Shown one piece after another: positions 18,070 to 26,955 of a stretch of 64,000 nt of DNA. The stretch comes from Lachnospiraceae bacterium UBA7060 (GTDB lineage Bacteria; Bacillota; Clostridia; Lachnospirales; Lachnospiraceae): contig DLAA01000160.1 of NCBI GenBank assembly GCA_002493835.1, forward strand, positions 81,066-145,065. Direction: 5' to 3'. The position numbers and the translations under genes are program-made. How positions within the stretch are numbered: the stretch's first letter is position 1; each line of letters starts with the position of its first letter. The notes under the pieces were generated by a model that saw only the letters and a program-made list of their open reading frames with translations, ran no database searches and was not told the DNA's origin.

Positions 18070-19085
18070 GCTGCCTTCTCTCTTCTTTCTTTTTGCAGGC
18101 GGTAAAGACAGACATACAATCTGGGAAAAGCAGCAAACATTCTCACCTTAATCCCATAGCCGTCTGGCAGATAGGAATAGCATTCCTTCCCCTTCACCAG
18201 CCCTTTTAGTTTTTTACGGCACACCTGCAGATATCCCTGCGCCTTTTTCCTCTCCTTCTCAGGAAGGAGAGCCAGCTTTCCCACTGTCAGCATGACCGCC
18301 ACCATAATCTGTGCATTCACCTGCGGCGTAAGCGATGCCTCCTGCCTCACAATCCGCTCTCCAGCCATCTCCCAACAGGTAATCTGATCCATGTATGCAG
18401 GTGTAAATGGTCTCTGCATGACGCCGCCGGGATTTTGATAATATCCATAGCCCGGGTAAGATGTCTCCACAACCTTTCTCACGCGGGGCAGCAGTTCCAC
18501 CAGAAACAGCATATCCTCACCCACAGTAAGTCCCTCCCGAAACCGCACAGGACCGATCAGACTCCGTCTGTAAAGTTTACTCCAGCAGCGTGTATTTCCC
18601 CGCAGAATGCCTTCCCTTAGATAGCTGCTGCCATCAAATGTTTGTGCCTCCTGCATGCCCGTCAGCTCCCGGGACATCCTCCCTTCTGCTATCAGTGTTT
18701 CCCACTCCTCCTGGGTACCCCAGACAGCAAACCCACAGCCTGCCATGTCACTGCCTGTCGATACCAGCTGCTCTTTTAGCCCACGGAGCACACCCGGACG
18801 CAGCCTGTCATCCGCGTCCACAAACATAAGATACTCTCCTTTGGCCTGCTCTATTCCCCGGTTGCGCGCCGCGGAAACCCCCAGGTCCGGCAGGGCAGTC
18901 ACCTGCAGGCACCCGTATCTTTCATGCAGCCTCTCACACAGAACCGCCGTCCCGTCTGTAGATCCGTCATTTATGACCAGAATTTCCAGTTCCTCATAAT
19001 CCTGCATGACAATGCTCTCTATACACTTTTCCAGATACTTCTCCCCATTGTGAACTGGGACGATAACCGTGATCAGCTCCTTCAT
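18066..19085 (-). CDS. Glycosyltransferase, GT2 family
   Basis: A second GT2 enzyme, about 340 residues, with ITVIVPVHNGEKYLEKCIESIV, ILVINDGSTDGTAVL and MFVDADDRLRPG, then VGEDMLFLVELLPR as the second acidic motif. It is similar in plan to its downstream neighbour and probably adds the adjacent sugar in the repeat. The ATG at 19085 is chosen because GGAAGGG lies about 9 nt upstream and translation then begins directly at the GT2 fold; a start at 19193 would overlap the acetyltransferase gene by more than 70 bp. Confidence 0.86.
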   Translation of the reverse strand: MKELITVIVPVHNGEKYLEKCIESIVMQDYEELEILVINDGSTDGTAVLCERLHERYGCLQVTALPDLGVSAARNRGIEQAKGEYLMFVDADDRLRPGVLRGLKEQLVSTGSDMAGCGFAVWGTQEEWETLIAEGRMSRELTGMQEAQTFDGSSYLREGILRGNTRCWSKLYRRSLIGPVRFREGLTVGEDMLFLVELLPRVRKVVETSYPGYGYYQNPGGVMQRPFTPAYMDQITCWEMAGERIVRQEASLTPQVNAQIMVAVMLTVGKLALLPEKERKKAQGYLQVCRKKLKGLVKGKECYSYLPDGYGIKVRMFAAFPRLYVCLYRLQKERREKAA

Positions 19086-19116
19086 CTTATAAAACCCTTC
19101 CCAAATCCAGCTACGC

Positions 19117-19656
19117 TCACTCTGCTGCCAATTCTCTCTTCCGGCCGCAGTTTTCCCTTCTCTGGTAAAACATTGTCCCGGCAGGCACCTCACCTCTCAC
19201 CACGCTTCCAGCGGCGATCACACAGTCATCCCCGATCTTTGCACCTTTCAAGATCGTGCAGTTTGCTCCAACCCAGACTCGGTCCCCGATCGTAATCTCA
19301 CCGATCAGATACTCACTGTTACTATTTTTGTAATTGTGGTCATGGTCAACAATCACCGTATTATTTCCAAATTTACAGTAATCCCCAATCTGTGTTCTCC
19401 CCATACAGGCCACACTGCTGCCCGTATTAAAGAAAACATGCGCTCCGATTTGAAGCCTGCCATCCGCTCCGCATTGAAAATAGAGCTGTCCCCGATTCTG
19501 GATCCTCTCGCCGAGCGTCAAATGCCCTCCCCGCTCAAGCTCCAAATGTACCTGATCAAATCCCTCTATCAGGGGAACTCTGATTCTTCTGCCATAACGA
19601 CATTTCCAATATATGATCTTTGCCGCGCTCTTTGCCGCGCGCCCTAGTTTTCCCAT
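19117..19656 (-). CDS. Hexapeptide-repeat acyltransferase (WcaF/maltose acetyltransferase-like)
   Basis: The 179-residue protein has an amphipathic N-terminus and a left-handed beta-helix from about residue 45: LTLGERIQNRG, LQIGAHVFFNTGSS, TQIGDYCKFGNNTVIVDHDHNYKN, ITIGDRVWVGANCTILKG and CVIAAGSVVRGEVPAG. The VDHDH site holds the catalytic histidine region of the xenobiotic acetyltransferase/WcaF type. It probably O-acetylates a sugar of the repeat unit from acetyl-CoA. Confidence 0.8.
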   Translation of the reverse strand: MGKLGRAAKSAAKIIYWKCRYGRRIRVPLIEGFDQVHLELERGGHLTLGERIQNRGQLYFQCGADGRLQIGAHVFFNTGSSVACMGRTQIGDYCKFGNNTVIVDHDHNYKNSNSEYLIGEITIGDRVWVGANCTILKGAKIGDDCVIAAGSVVRGEVPAGTMFYQRRENCGRKRELAAE

Positions 19657-19678
19657 CCGTTTCCGCTCCTATCCCTTT

Positions 19679-20740
19679 TCAGCGCCGCACCGTACAAGCC
19701 CGCTCATATATCTCTTCCAACTTTTCGAGATGCCTTTCCAAACTGTACTCGGACACTGCCCTATCTCTGGCTGCCCTCCCCAGAGCTGCCAGCTGCCTCT
19801 CATCCGCCAGGAGCTTTTCCATTGCCCTTGCCATCGCCTCCACATCTCCGGGAACCGTCAGATAACCGCTCTCCCCGTCGCGAAGCATCTGTGGAATACC
19901 TCCTACCGTAGTAGTTATGATGCCAAGACCATAGGCCATCGCCTCCAAAACTGCCACGGGCATGCCCTCATGATAACTCGGAAACAAAAAGATGCTGCTC
20001 TTTTCGAGAAGCCGCTCCTTCTCCTCTCCCCGCACCCAGCCGGGAAAAGAGACACTCTCAGCAAGCCCTCTGTCTGTAAAGGCCCTTTGTAACCGTTCTT
20101 TCTCTCCATCCCCCGCCACGATAAGTCTGACATCTGGGAACCGCTTTTTGACCCATTCCAGCACTGCCGGAATATCAAAACACCCTTTTCTCTCCCCGAT
20201 CGCCCCCAGAAACAAAATCTGATCATGTTTTCTTCCCCTGTCAAAGGGCACCGCGGGAATGCGACAGTAATTTTCCAAAATGTCGATCCTCTCACGCGGC
20301 ACGATCTTCTCAAGACGTCCGGCCCATTCCGCCGAAAGCGCCACCAGCCGTGTACACTTCCCATAAACCCAGTGAACCCGTCTCCTCTTTGCCTCGGAAG
20401 CCTTCTCATAAAACGCGTCGAATTCCGCTCCGTGTATATGATTGACCACGGGGATTCCTTTGACTGCACTCCAAAGAATAAACGGCATTTTCCGATAAAA
20501 GCTGGGTCCAAAAGAAGAATGCACATGTAAAAGATCCGGCGGATCCTTTCGTAAAAGCCGGAAGAAAGTCCAGTATGCCTTCAGCGCTTTCCACAGTTTA
20601 TCCCACTTACTGCCATCCCGATAAGACTCAATATAGGTGATGCGGTGCCTCTTCTCCAGCACACTCCCCCGATATCCATTCACCACAGAGGCTATCCCGC
20701 CCTTCACGTCCCTGTCCGGCACGATCATACATACATGCAA
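19679..20740 (-). CDS. Glycosyltransferase, GT4 family
   Basis: A 353-residue GT-B enzyme. The acceptor domain has MIVPDRDVKGGIASVVNGY and LLHVHSSFGPSFYRK; the donor domain has ILFLGAIGERKGCFDIPAVL, FLFPSYHEGMPVAVLEAMAYG and VPGDVEAMARAME. The EX7E motif is complete. The gene follows the mobile element at 20773-20974, so it may depend on read-through or on a promoter within the element. The ATG at 20740 has a GGGAG site 11 nt upstream. Confidence 0.87.
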   Translation of the reverse strand: MHVCMIVPDRDVKGGIASVVNGYRGSVLEKRHRITYIESYRDGSKWDKLWKALKAYWTFFRLLRKDPPDLLHVHSSFGPSFYRKMPFILWSAVKGIPVVNHIHGAEFDAFYEKASEAKRRRVHWVYGKCTRLVALSAEWAGRLEKIVPRERIDILENYCRIPAVPFDRGRKHDQILFLGAIGERKGCFDIPAVLEWVKKRFPDVRLIVAGDGEKERLQRAFTDRGLAESVSFPGWVRGEEKERLLEKSSIFLFPSYHEGMPVAVLEAMAYGLGIITTTVGGIPQMLRDGESGYLTVPGDVEAMARAMEKLLADERQLAALGRAARDRAVSEYSLERHLEKLEEIYERACTVRR

Positions 20741-20760
20741 TGTTTTTCTCCCTTTTCTCT

Positions 20761-20772
20761 TTATTTGGATCC
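20761..20772. repeat. 12-bp target-site duplication (left)
   Basis: TTATTTGGATCC is repeated exactly at 20975-20986 on the other side of the 202-bp element. The right copy encodes, on the minus strand, the last codons and TAA stop of the sugar transferase gene, which was therefore the original target. Confidence 0.85.
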
Positions 20773-20974
20773 TAGGTAATTGCGAAACTCATCTCAATAC
20801 TGAAATAATTGTGCAAATAACATAATCATAAGCAGACCCTTGGAAAACGCCAGTACTTGGCAAGGTCCTTTCGAGCCTAGTACTGCTGCGTTTGGAGTGG
20901 AGCGAAAGCGTGTCTGTGTTGATTATGCTATTTGTGCAATTTCAACATACATGACAGAGTTTCGCAATTGCCTA
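20773..20974. mobile_element. MITE-like element with 18-bp terminal inverted repeats
   Basis: A 202-bp non-coding element. Its outer ends, TAGGTAATTGCGAAACTC (20773-20790) and the inverted copy at 20957-20974, match at 17 of 18 positions; similarity between the arms continues inward in patches to about 55 bp, including ATTGTGCAAATAACATAATCA-like stretches. Perfect 12-bp direct repeats TTATTTGGATCC flank it (20761-20772 and 20975-20986). A further stem CAGTACT/AGTACTG lies in the middle. No transposase is encoded. A 12-bp duplication fits IS4-type transposition best among the families I know (inference). Confidence 0.85.
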
Positions 20975-22387
20975 TTATTTGGATCCCCTTCCGGTAAGCA
21001 CAACCACAATCGTCCGAAACAGTATTTTAATATCCAGTCCCAGCGTCCAATTGTCGATGTATTCCAGATCCAGCTTCACCACCTCATCAAAATCCACAAT
21101 TTCGCTGCGCCCGCTGATCTGCCACAGACCCGTCAGCCCCGGCGTCATGCTGATTCTGCGTCTGTAATGGGAATTGTACTGCTCAAACTCACCCTCCGTC
21201 GGCGGCCTTGTTCCCACAAGGCTCATATCGCCCTTCACGATATTCAAAAACTGCGGAAGCTCGTCTATACTTGTCTTCCGTATAAACTTGCCGACCTTTG
21301 TGATTCGGGGATCGTTCTCCATCTTGAACATAAGCCCCTGCATTTCATTCTGTGCTTCCAGCTCCTTTTTTCTCTCCTCCGCATCGATATACATGGATCG
21401 AAATTTATAAATCTTAAATCGACGGCCGTTCTTTCCGATTCTGGTCTGCGCAAAAAAGACAGGTCCTGGCGAATCGCATTTGATCGCAAGTGCCACAAAC
21501 GGCGTCAAAACAGCCGTTATAATACAACCCACCAGCCCTCCGACAATATCAATCAATCGTTTGACAACCATGCGCCTGTAATCAAAATGGTTGATAGAAT
21601 AAGTCACCACCGTGTATCCCGCAAAGCTTCCCACATGCACTTCCTTACTTGGTCTTTCTATGATATCGATATTGTAATGACACGCCACTCCCATGGACTC
21701 CAGATCGTAGATCATATGCTTCACATAGCCCATATCCTCATCCGGCAGATTGATAAACACCTCGTCAAGCGGCATCTGCCTCGCCATAGAAAGCACGTTC
21801 TCCCGATTTGCATTTATTGTTATATCATCTATCAATTCACCCTTTTTATCCGCATCTACACAGGCCAGCGCAACGATTTCATAATTGATATCCATGGCCT
21901 CCTTCAGCCGGATCACCGTCTGTTCAAGCACCGCTTCTTTTGCGATGATCATGATTTTTACAATGTTGGATTTCGCCGTAAAGTAAACACGCAGACCCTT
22001 TTTCATGGCAAGTCTCACAAGCCACACAATCACGACATTCAGAATGGCAAAATATCCCATCACAAGACGGGAGACATCCGCACCTCTTTGCAGCATAAAG
22101 AGAAGCGCCATCATGGACAGCTCCATAAAGATATTAAATTTGGTAACCGCTATCAATTCAACCAGAATGCCTCTCTTAATAAACTCCCTGTTCCAATCGA
22201 ACAGAAAGCTGTAGATTGTACAGAACAGCAGAAAGCCGACACCCACCACAAAGTGGAGCTCCGGCTCCATAACGCGGGCAAATTTCCCAAACCGCATCAG
22301 AATGGCAATGGTATATGTCAGCGCAATGCTGACCAGATCGGAAAAGAGCAGTAGGTAACTCTCTACCAGTTTCATTTTTCGATTCAT
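20975..22387 (-). CDS. Polyprenyl-phosphate sugar phosphotransferase (initiating enzyme)
   Basis: The 470-residue protein has an N-terminal block of four or five helices, a central CoA-binding-like domain (about 135-245) and a C-terminal bacterial sugar transferase domain: KRLIDIVGGLVGCII, SPGPVFFAQTRIGKNGRRF, KIYKFRSM, TSIDELPQFLNIVKGDMSLVGTRP and PGLTGLWQISGRS. This is the WbaP/PssY-type polyisoprenylphosphate hexose- or HexNAc-1-phosphate transferase that starts repeat-unit synthesis on undecaprenyl phosphate. The last codons, GSK-stop, are the 12-bp target copied by the neighbouring element, so the protein is intact. It overlaps the polymerase gene by 4 bp. Confidence 0.92.
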   Translation of the reverse strand: MNRKMKLVESYLLLFSDLVSIALTYTIAILMRFGKFARVMEPELHFVVGVGFLLFCTIYSFLFDWNREFIKRGILVELIAVTKFNIFMELSMMALLFMLQRGADVSRLVMGYFAILNVVIVWLVRLAMKKGLRVYFTAKSNIVKIMIIAKEAVLEQTVIRLKEAMDINYEIVALACVDADKKGELIDDITINANRENVLSMARQMPLDEVFINLPDEDMGYVKHMIYDLESMGVACHYNIDIIERPSKEVHVGSFAGYTVVTYSINHFDYRRMVVKRLIDIVGGLVGCIITAVLTPFVALAIKCDSPGPVFFAQTRIGKNGRRFKIYKFRSMYIDAEERKKELEAQNEMQGLMFKMENDPRITKVGKFIRKTSIDELPQFLNIVKGDMSLVGTRPPTEGEFEQYNSHYRRRISMTPGLTGLWQISGRSEIVDFDEVVKLDLEYIDNWTLGLDIKILFRTIVVVLTGRGSK

Positions 22388-23634
22388 AGAATTACCTCAT
22401 TTCCATCATCCTTAGATTGTCCCGGCAAGACATCCCTGCACCCCATCATCAAGAGTAAGTAGTTCCTTCCTATATAAATGGAAATCAAATGCGCCTCCAC
22501 CACCGTATACACGGCAAACATCACAAACAGTGTAAGCCCACAGGCGTCGCGCCGCCGCCACAGCTTCCATAAAAGTAAAAGATTCGCCGCCACATACAAA
22601 ATCCCCGGAATCACGCCATAGCGGTAAAACACCTTGACCCATCCCATATCGAAATAATAGTTCATATTGTTCTCATTGGAAAATGCCGACCAAGTCTGGA
22701 TCATACCGTCATTATTTTCAGAATCCGTGAGTGATATAATTCTGCCGTTGATATAGCGGTCAATTTTTCCGAGAGTCACAATATGCTTATTATCCCTGGG
22801 ATTGAGAAAGAAAAACTCATTCCACTGCGCCTCCCTCACCCTCTGGGCACAAACCGCCGCATCCACAGAAAAAGCAATGCACAAAAGAAATATAAGAAGG
22901 CCGCAGACATAGAAAAAAGTCATTTTCCTAAAGCGCTTCACAAAAGTGAAAAGCGCGGCTCCGCATAGATACACAGTGGTAATCAGCATACTCGTCTTGG
23001 ATCCTGTAAGAAGATAAACCCCCACATTGAGCAGCATCAGAAACAGATAACCGTACCATTTCATCTGGTCAAACCAAACATAAACGCCCAGCGCCGCCAG
23101 CATAAAAAACATGCAGGACAAGGCGTTCGGATGCCCCATGCCAAGCGTATAGCGGGTCTCCGCCGCCGCTTCCTGTCCGATATAGCGTGTGGTCTCCGCC
23201 GACTCATGTCCATAAGCCTGTGTCAGACTCATATCCCCGTAAATTCCTGTCACCGACAGCGCTATGATGGCAAGGCATCCCGCCAGGGTCACATAAAAAG
23301 TGTATTTCAACGCTTCCCTAAGGGGAATTCCCTTGCAGGCCGCCACGAATGTCACAATGCGGATTATGTCGTTTGCCCCTGTGACCCGGTAGGAAATCAG
23401 TCCCACCGCCTCCATCAGAAAAATCCCAATCCACTCCCGCAGCTCATAGCGGGTGAGCACAAGTTTTGCGGCAAACAAAAGAAAGGTCAACCGAAACAGA
23501 TACCCTTCAATGGGATTGATATAGCTGCTCTTGTCAATAATAACCATAAGAAGCTCTATGGTCAGTCCAATATAGAAAACAAGACGGGGAACCGGGCTTT
23601 CATCCCGAAACCGCCTGTAAAGATCTTGTATCAT
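22384..23634 (-). CDS. Wzy-like polysaccharide polymerase
   Basis: A protein of about 416 residues with some eleven membrane helices and a large outside loop (about 270-340) containing NPRDNKHIVTLGKIDRYINGRI. The G-x-G-H-P-N type motif (LGMGHPNALSCMFF) is shared with the polymerase at 10498-12099. Such proteins join lipid-linked repeats into chains. The ATG at 23634 overlaps the stop of the GT17 gene (ATGA). Confidence 0.78.
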   Translation of the reverse strand: MIQDLYRRFRDESPVPRLVFYIGLTIELLMVIIDKSSYINPIEGYLFRLTFLLFAAKLVLTRYELREWIGIFLMEAVGLISYRVTGANDIIRIVTFVAACKGIPLREALKYTFYVTLAGCLAIIALSVTGIYGDMSLTQAYGHESAETTRYIGQEAAAETRYTLGMGHPNALSCMFFMLAALGVYVWFDQMKWYGYLFLMLLNVGVYLLTGSKTSMLITTVYLCGAALFTFVKRFRKMTFFYVCGLLIFLLCIAFSVDAAVCAQRVREAQWNEFFFLNPRDNKHIVTLGKIDRYINGRIISLTDSENNDGMIQTWSAFSNENNMNYYFDMGWVKVFYRYGVIPGILYVAANLLLLWKLWRRRDACGLTLFVMFAVYTVVEAHLISIYIGRNYLLLMMGCRDVLPGQSKDDGNEVIL

Positions 23635-24587
23635 GTCTTCTCTTTCCTCCACACTCCCCTCAGCGCCGCCATTCCATGCGCTTTCCGCAGGCATTGTTTC
23701 CCTGTAAGCTTCACCTTCTTCCAGGCTATTCCCGCTTTGCTTATCTTAGGGGCAATGAGAAAATCATATTCTTCCCGGTGTGCCCGCAGATATTCGGGGA
23801 AGCTCTCATCAATCTCCACCCGGACAAATTTCGCCTCCCGGTCAAAGATATCCTCGCCGCATAGGAGCCTGTCCACAGCCTCATTTAAATATCGCTTGCT
23901 ATTATATTCCTGATGGGCCGCCGCTCTCACTTTTACACCGATGCGCTTCGCCACATCCCGCTCACCGTCTCCGCCCATATAACCGAAGTGCCAGCCGCCC
24001 TCTGCAATCCGCACGCTCCGTTCATCCCCCGGGGACACTTCCCGCAAAAAGACGATCCCTTCCTTGGGCAGCCCAGCAAAACTGCAGACCTTTGTTCCCA
24101 GCCATTGCCGCTTTTCTACCCCTGCAAACTCTCCCGTGATGGAGAGCAGATTCCCGGAAATCTCTTCCATATTTAAAAAACAATAAAACATGCGCTGGGC
24201 CAGATGATAAATTTTTGAAGGATCAAAATTTTTGAAAAGCGTCCGCAGGGTTTCGGGATTGGGAATCTCGTCCACGTCACCAAAAATAATAATATCATCC
24301 GCCCTGCAGTCTCCCATACCGCGAATCAGCTGATTCTTCTGATACTTGTCACGCTCGTGGGTAGTGACTCCTTCCATAGGAGAGTCCTCCACAGCCACAT
24401 AAGTAATTTTATCCGCAAACTCCGCAAACATCTCCCGATTTTTTGCAAAAATCATTTCCTTCGGCTCCCCGGAAAAGGTAACCGTAGACTCCTCCAGCAC
24501 AAATCGATCCACATAGGGGGAAAGAATCTGCATTCTAAGCTTTAATATATCCAGTTCATTAAAAAATGGGATGCAGTCATATATCAT
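23631..24587 (-). CDS. GT17-like glycosyltransferase (MGAT3-like N-acetylglucosaminyltransferase fold)
   Basis: The 318-residue protein starts MIYDCIPFFNELDILKLRMQIL, followed by FVLEESTVTFSGEPKEM, the pattern of GT17. A DVDEI motif (Asp104-Ile108) fits the metal/nucleotide-sugar site, and WHFGYMGG near residue 200 is also typical. Eukaryotic members add bisecting GlcNAc, but bacterial homologues are found in capsule clusters, where donor and acceptor vary. No signal peptide or membrane helix is seen. Confidence 0.8.
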   Translation of the reverse strand: MIYDCIPFFNELDILKLRMQILSPYVDRFVLEESTVTFSGEPKEMIFAKNREMFAEFADKITYVAVEDSPMEGVTTHERDKYQKNQLIRGMGDCRADDIIIFGDVDEIPNPETLRTLFKNFDPSKIYHLAQRMFYCFLNMEEISGNLLSITGEFAGVEKRQWLGTKVCSFAGLPKEGIVFLREVSPGDERSVRIAEGGWHFGYMGGDGERDVAKRIGVKVRAAAHQEYNSKRYLNEAVDRLLCGEDIFDREAKFVRVEIDESFPEYLRAHREEYDFLIAPKISKAGIAWKKVKLTGKQCLRKAHGMAALRGVWRKEKT

Positions 24588-24590
24588 GCG

Positions 24591-25364
24591 TTATTTATCC
24601 TTTCTTCTCCAGAACAGCAGAGGCCGGATACAGTCCTTACACCTCTGCCACCTGACCTTCCAGGGATTAAAAAATTGAGGGTACTGTGCATTCCTGCCCC
24701 GCCACTTGTGAAAGAGAAAGGGCGCCTCCACATCCATAATCTCCGGAATCATATGTTCATGGCCAAAATACTTTGCCACCTCAATGGGCGCAAACCGCAT
24801 CCCCGCATCCTCAATCACATTTCTATACTTACAGCAAAGGAACATATCTTCATTATAATTGTCATCCTCTGCCATCTTTTCCCACTTGAGATTTGCCTGC
24901 CCGGGAAAATCTAAAAGCCTTTTGCTGCGGATGGACACACTGTTTCCCACGCGGACAATATCTCCTTTGGCATCCCGGTAAGCATAATCGTTATCCGGCA
25001 GGGGCCACGGCGAGCCGATATAGTCATAGTTAAGAAATTCATCCCGCCAGCTCTCGGGATGCACCACAAATCCATCTGCATGAACGATCAGTGCAAAATC
25101 GGTATGAATATGCTTACCCAGTTCATACACCATTTTGTAGTTAAATTTATCAATATTGTCCAGTTTTGAAGTGTGAGAATAACGGATGGATTTCGGCATG
25201 GTAAAGGGTTTTCTGTGAGTAATCAGCACCACATCTCCGAACGCAATTCTACGCATACTGTATTCCATAGCGTGGATCGTCTCGTAAATATCCACGCTGG
25301 TCATAGCCGCCAAAGTGACATTTTGCAGTTTCAATTTTTCTTCTTGCACTTGTACCTTCTTCAA
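24591..25364 (-). CDS. DUF5672 family protein, probable glycosyltransferase
   Basis: The 257-residue protein has FALIVHADGFVVHPESWRDEFLNYDYIGSPWP, VRVGNSVSIRSKRLL, and EDDNYNEDMFLCC, the hallmark order of DUF5672 proteins, which are GT-A-like and occur in polysaccharide loci. The HADG and EDMF acidic motifs suggest metal-dependent sugar transfer. The start is a TTG at 25364 that overlaps the upstream stop as TTGA, with AAGGGGG 5 nt before it. Confidence 0.78.
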   Translation of the reverse strand: MKKVQVQEEKLKLQNVTLAAMTSVDIYETIHAMEYSMRRIAFGDVVLITHRKPFTMPKSIRYSHTSKLDNIDKFNYKMVYELGKHIHTDFALIVHADGFVVHPESWRDEFLNYDYIGSPWPLPDNDYAYRDAKGDIVRVGNSVSIRSKRLLDFPGQANLKWEKMAEDDNYNEDMFLCCKYRNVIEDAGMRFAPIEVAKYFGHEHMIPEIMDVEAPFLFHKWRGRNAQYPQFFNPWKVRWQRCKDCIRPLLFWRRKDK

Positions 25365-26887
25365 TCTAACCCCCTTGATTCCGCTCTGCGAACGCTGTCT
25401 TTATGGTAGTAGCGAGTCACCGCCAAATTCAACCAGTTCTCTGGATCTTCGCTCAAATCTTCAAAGGAAAACAAATATGGCTTCTCACTGTAGGGTGTAA
25501 CCTCCACATCCATTATATTCTCGTCCGTATAAAGTGCATGGCGCTCCATGGCCTCCTCATAAAAAATCTGTGCCTCCCCTTTTGCCAGAGAACGCAGAGC
25601 GGAAATGCTTGTATACGTATTCTTGTCAGCCGTGAGAACCCATACCGCCAAAAGCAGAAGCAGGCATGCCACACTCATACGGCTTCCGGCACGTTCCAAA
25701 AACATGCCAAGTGCATCCGCTGCGCTCTCAGCATTTTCTCCCTGGTGCCTGTGAGAAAAATAGCCAAACCAGTAAGTAGTAACAGACAGTACAACAATAT
25801 AATAAGTCATTTGAATAATATTATCCACCCGGGAAAGTCCCGTCATACCTACCGCAAAAAGTGTGGGAGTAAACATGGCAGAAAGTACACAGCAGGCTCC
25901 CGCCGTCACCAGAAATGGGTGGGAAAACTTTTGTTTTGAAGCCTTTGCAAACTTCCACAAAAGAGGCAGCAGGGAAAGCCACATAAGTACAGCAAATACA
26001 GGCGTCCAGCGGATCGCAAACACCCCTGTATGGTAGAAGGATAAGAGGATCGACTTTACAGCGCTAAATCCTTCATCCATATCCACGCTGCTTCGGACAT
26101 GGTTGCCTGGCGCGAGAATATTGAACAGAAATCCGATACTCCCCGTCACAAAAGGAATAATAACATATATTATTTTATTTCGTCTCTGAAACAGGGCATA
26201 GAGGACGAGGAGCGCCATGATAATCTCCGCCTGCAGTCCTGTCACCAGATTGCCGCCGCCCACAATGACCGCTAGAACAGCAGCCGCCGCACAGCAGGCC
26301 GCCGCACATCCTCTTCTCTCGGTCCAGATTGTTTCCGACACAAGTGTCAGTAGAAAGAACCAGATCGAATGGATCAGCACATAGTGAGTGGACCCGTTGT
26401 ACCAGTAAATCCCCTCAAAGGGCGCCTCAATCACCTGATAAAACAAAAATAGCATGAGAAGCACCGCCAGGGATGCCCCGGACTTTTCGCAGCCCAGCCA
26501 TCTGATTAAAATGTGCCGGCAAAGAAAAAAGGAGGAAGTCCCAAACATGCCTATCATCAGAATCGGCACCACCCAAGCTGCCCCATAGTGAAAATTCATG
26601 GGACACATGGCCATCAGGAAACAGGAAACATAAGTTCCCTGCCATTCCTGATAGAATTCCATGTTCTGCTGCCAGGCAGTCTCCACAGAAGCCAAAAACG
26701 ACCCCGTCTCCTGCCAGGTATCGTGTACACGCCTGCCGTAATCATAGTCATCAATACACATTACATTATATCTGCCAAGCCATAACAGAGGAAGCAGGGA
26801 AAGAATCAATAGCCCCGCCGCTAAGACCAGCGCCCGTCTGCCGCTGTCCACGCTGTTTCCTTTTTTATTCCCTTCTTGTCCCGTCAT
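25361..26887 (-). CDS. DUF6056 family polytopic membrane protein
   Basis: A 508-residue protein with about ten helices. The first outside loop has CIDDYDYGRRVHDTW and a later WQGTYVSCFLMAMCPMNFHYG, the pattern of DUF6056. Membership of GT-C-like lipid-sugar transferases is suspected for such proteins, with the DDYDY acidic loop as possible active site, but no reaction has been shown to my knowledge. It resembles the protein at 43290-44756. Confidence 0.75.
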   Translation of the reverse strand: MTGQEGNKKGNSVDSGRRALVLAAGLLILSLLPLLWLGRYNVMCIDDYDYGRRVHDTWQETGSFLASVETAWQQNMEFYQEWQGTYVSCFLMAMCPMNFHYGAAWVVPILMIGMFGTSSFFLCRHILIRWLGCEKSGASLAVLLMLFLFYQVIEAPFEGIYWYNGSTHYVLIHSIWFFLLTLVSETIWTERRGCAAACCAAAAVLAVIVGGGNLVTGLQAEIIMALLVLYALFQRRNKIIYVIIPFVTGSIGFLFNILAPGNHVRSSVDMDEGFSAVKSILLSFYHTGVFAIRWTPVFAVLMWLSLLPLLWKFAKASKQKFSHPFLVTAGACCVLSAMFTPTLFAVGMTGLSRVDNIIQMTYYIVVLSVTTYWFGYFSHRHQGENAESAADALGMFLERAGSRMSVACLLLLLAVWVLTADKNTYTSISALRSLAKGEAQIFYEEAMERHALYTDENIMDVEVTPYSEKPYLFSFEDLSEDPENWLNLAVTRYYHKDSVRRAESRGLD

Positions 26888-26955
26888 GCTGCCCTGCCTT
26901 TTTCGTTATTCTGTATCTGTTCCCAATCAACCGTATTCTCCGGTCTTTATGTGTT

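Noticed and set aside
20823..20930. Small RNA gene with a strong stem inside the 202-bp element
   Set aside because: The stem is better explained as internal structure of the MITE; no promoter or terminator is seen.
20840..22354. A 504-codon open frame on the plus strand
   Set aside because: It is antisense to the clear sugar transferase gene and to the mobile element, has His-rich, low-order sequence and no domain, and no ribosome binding site.
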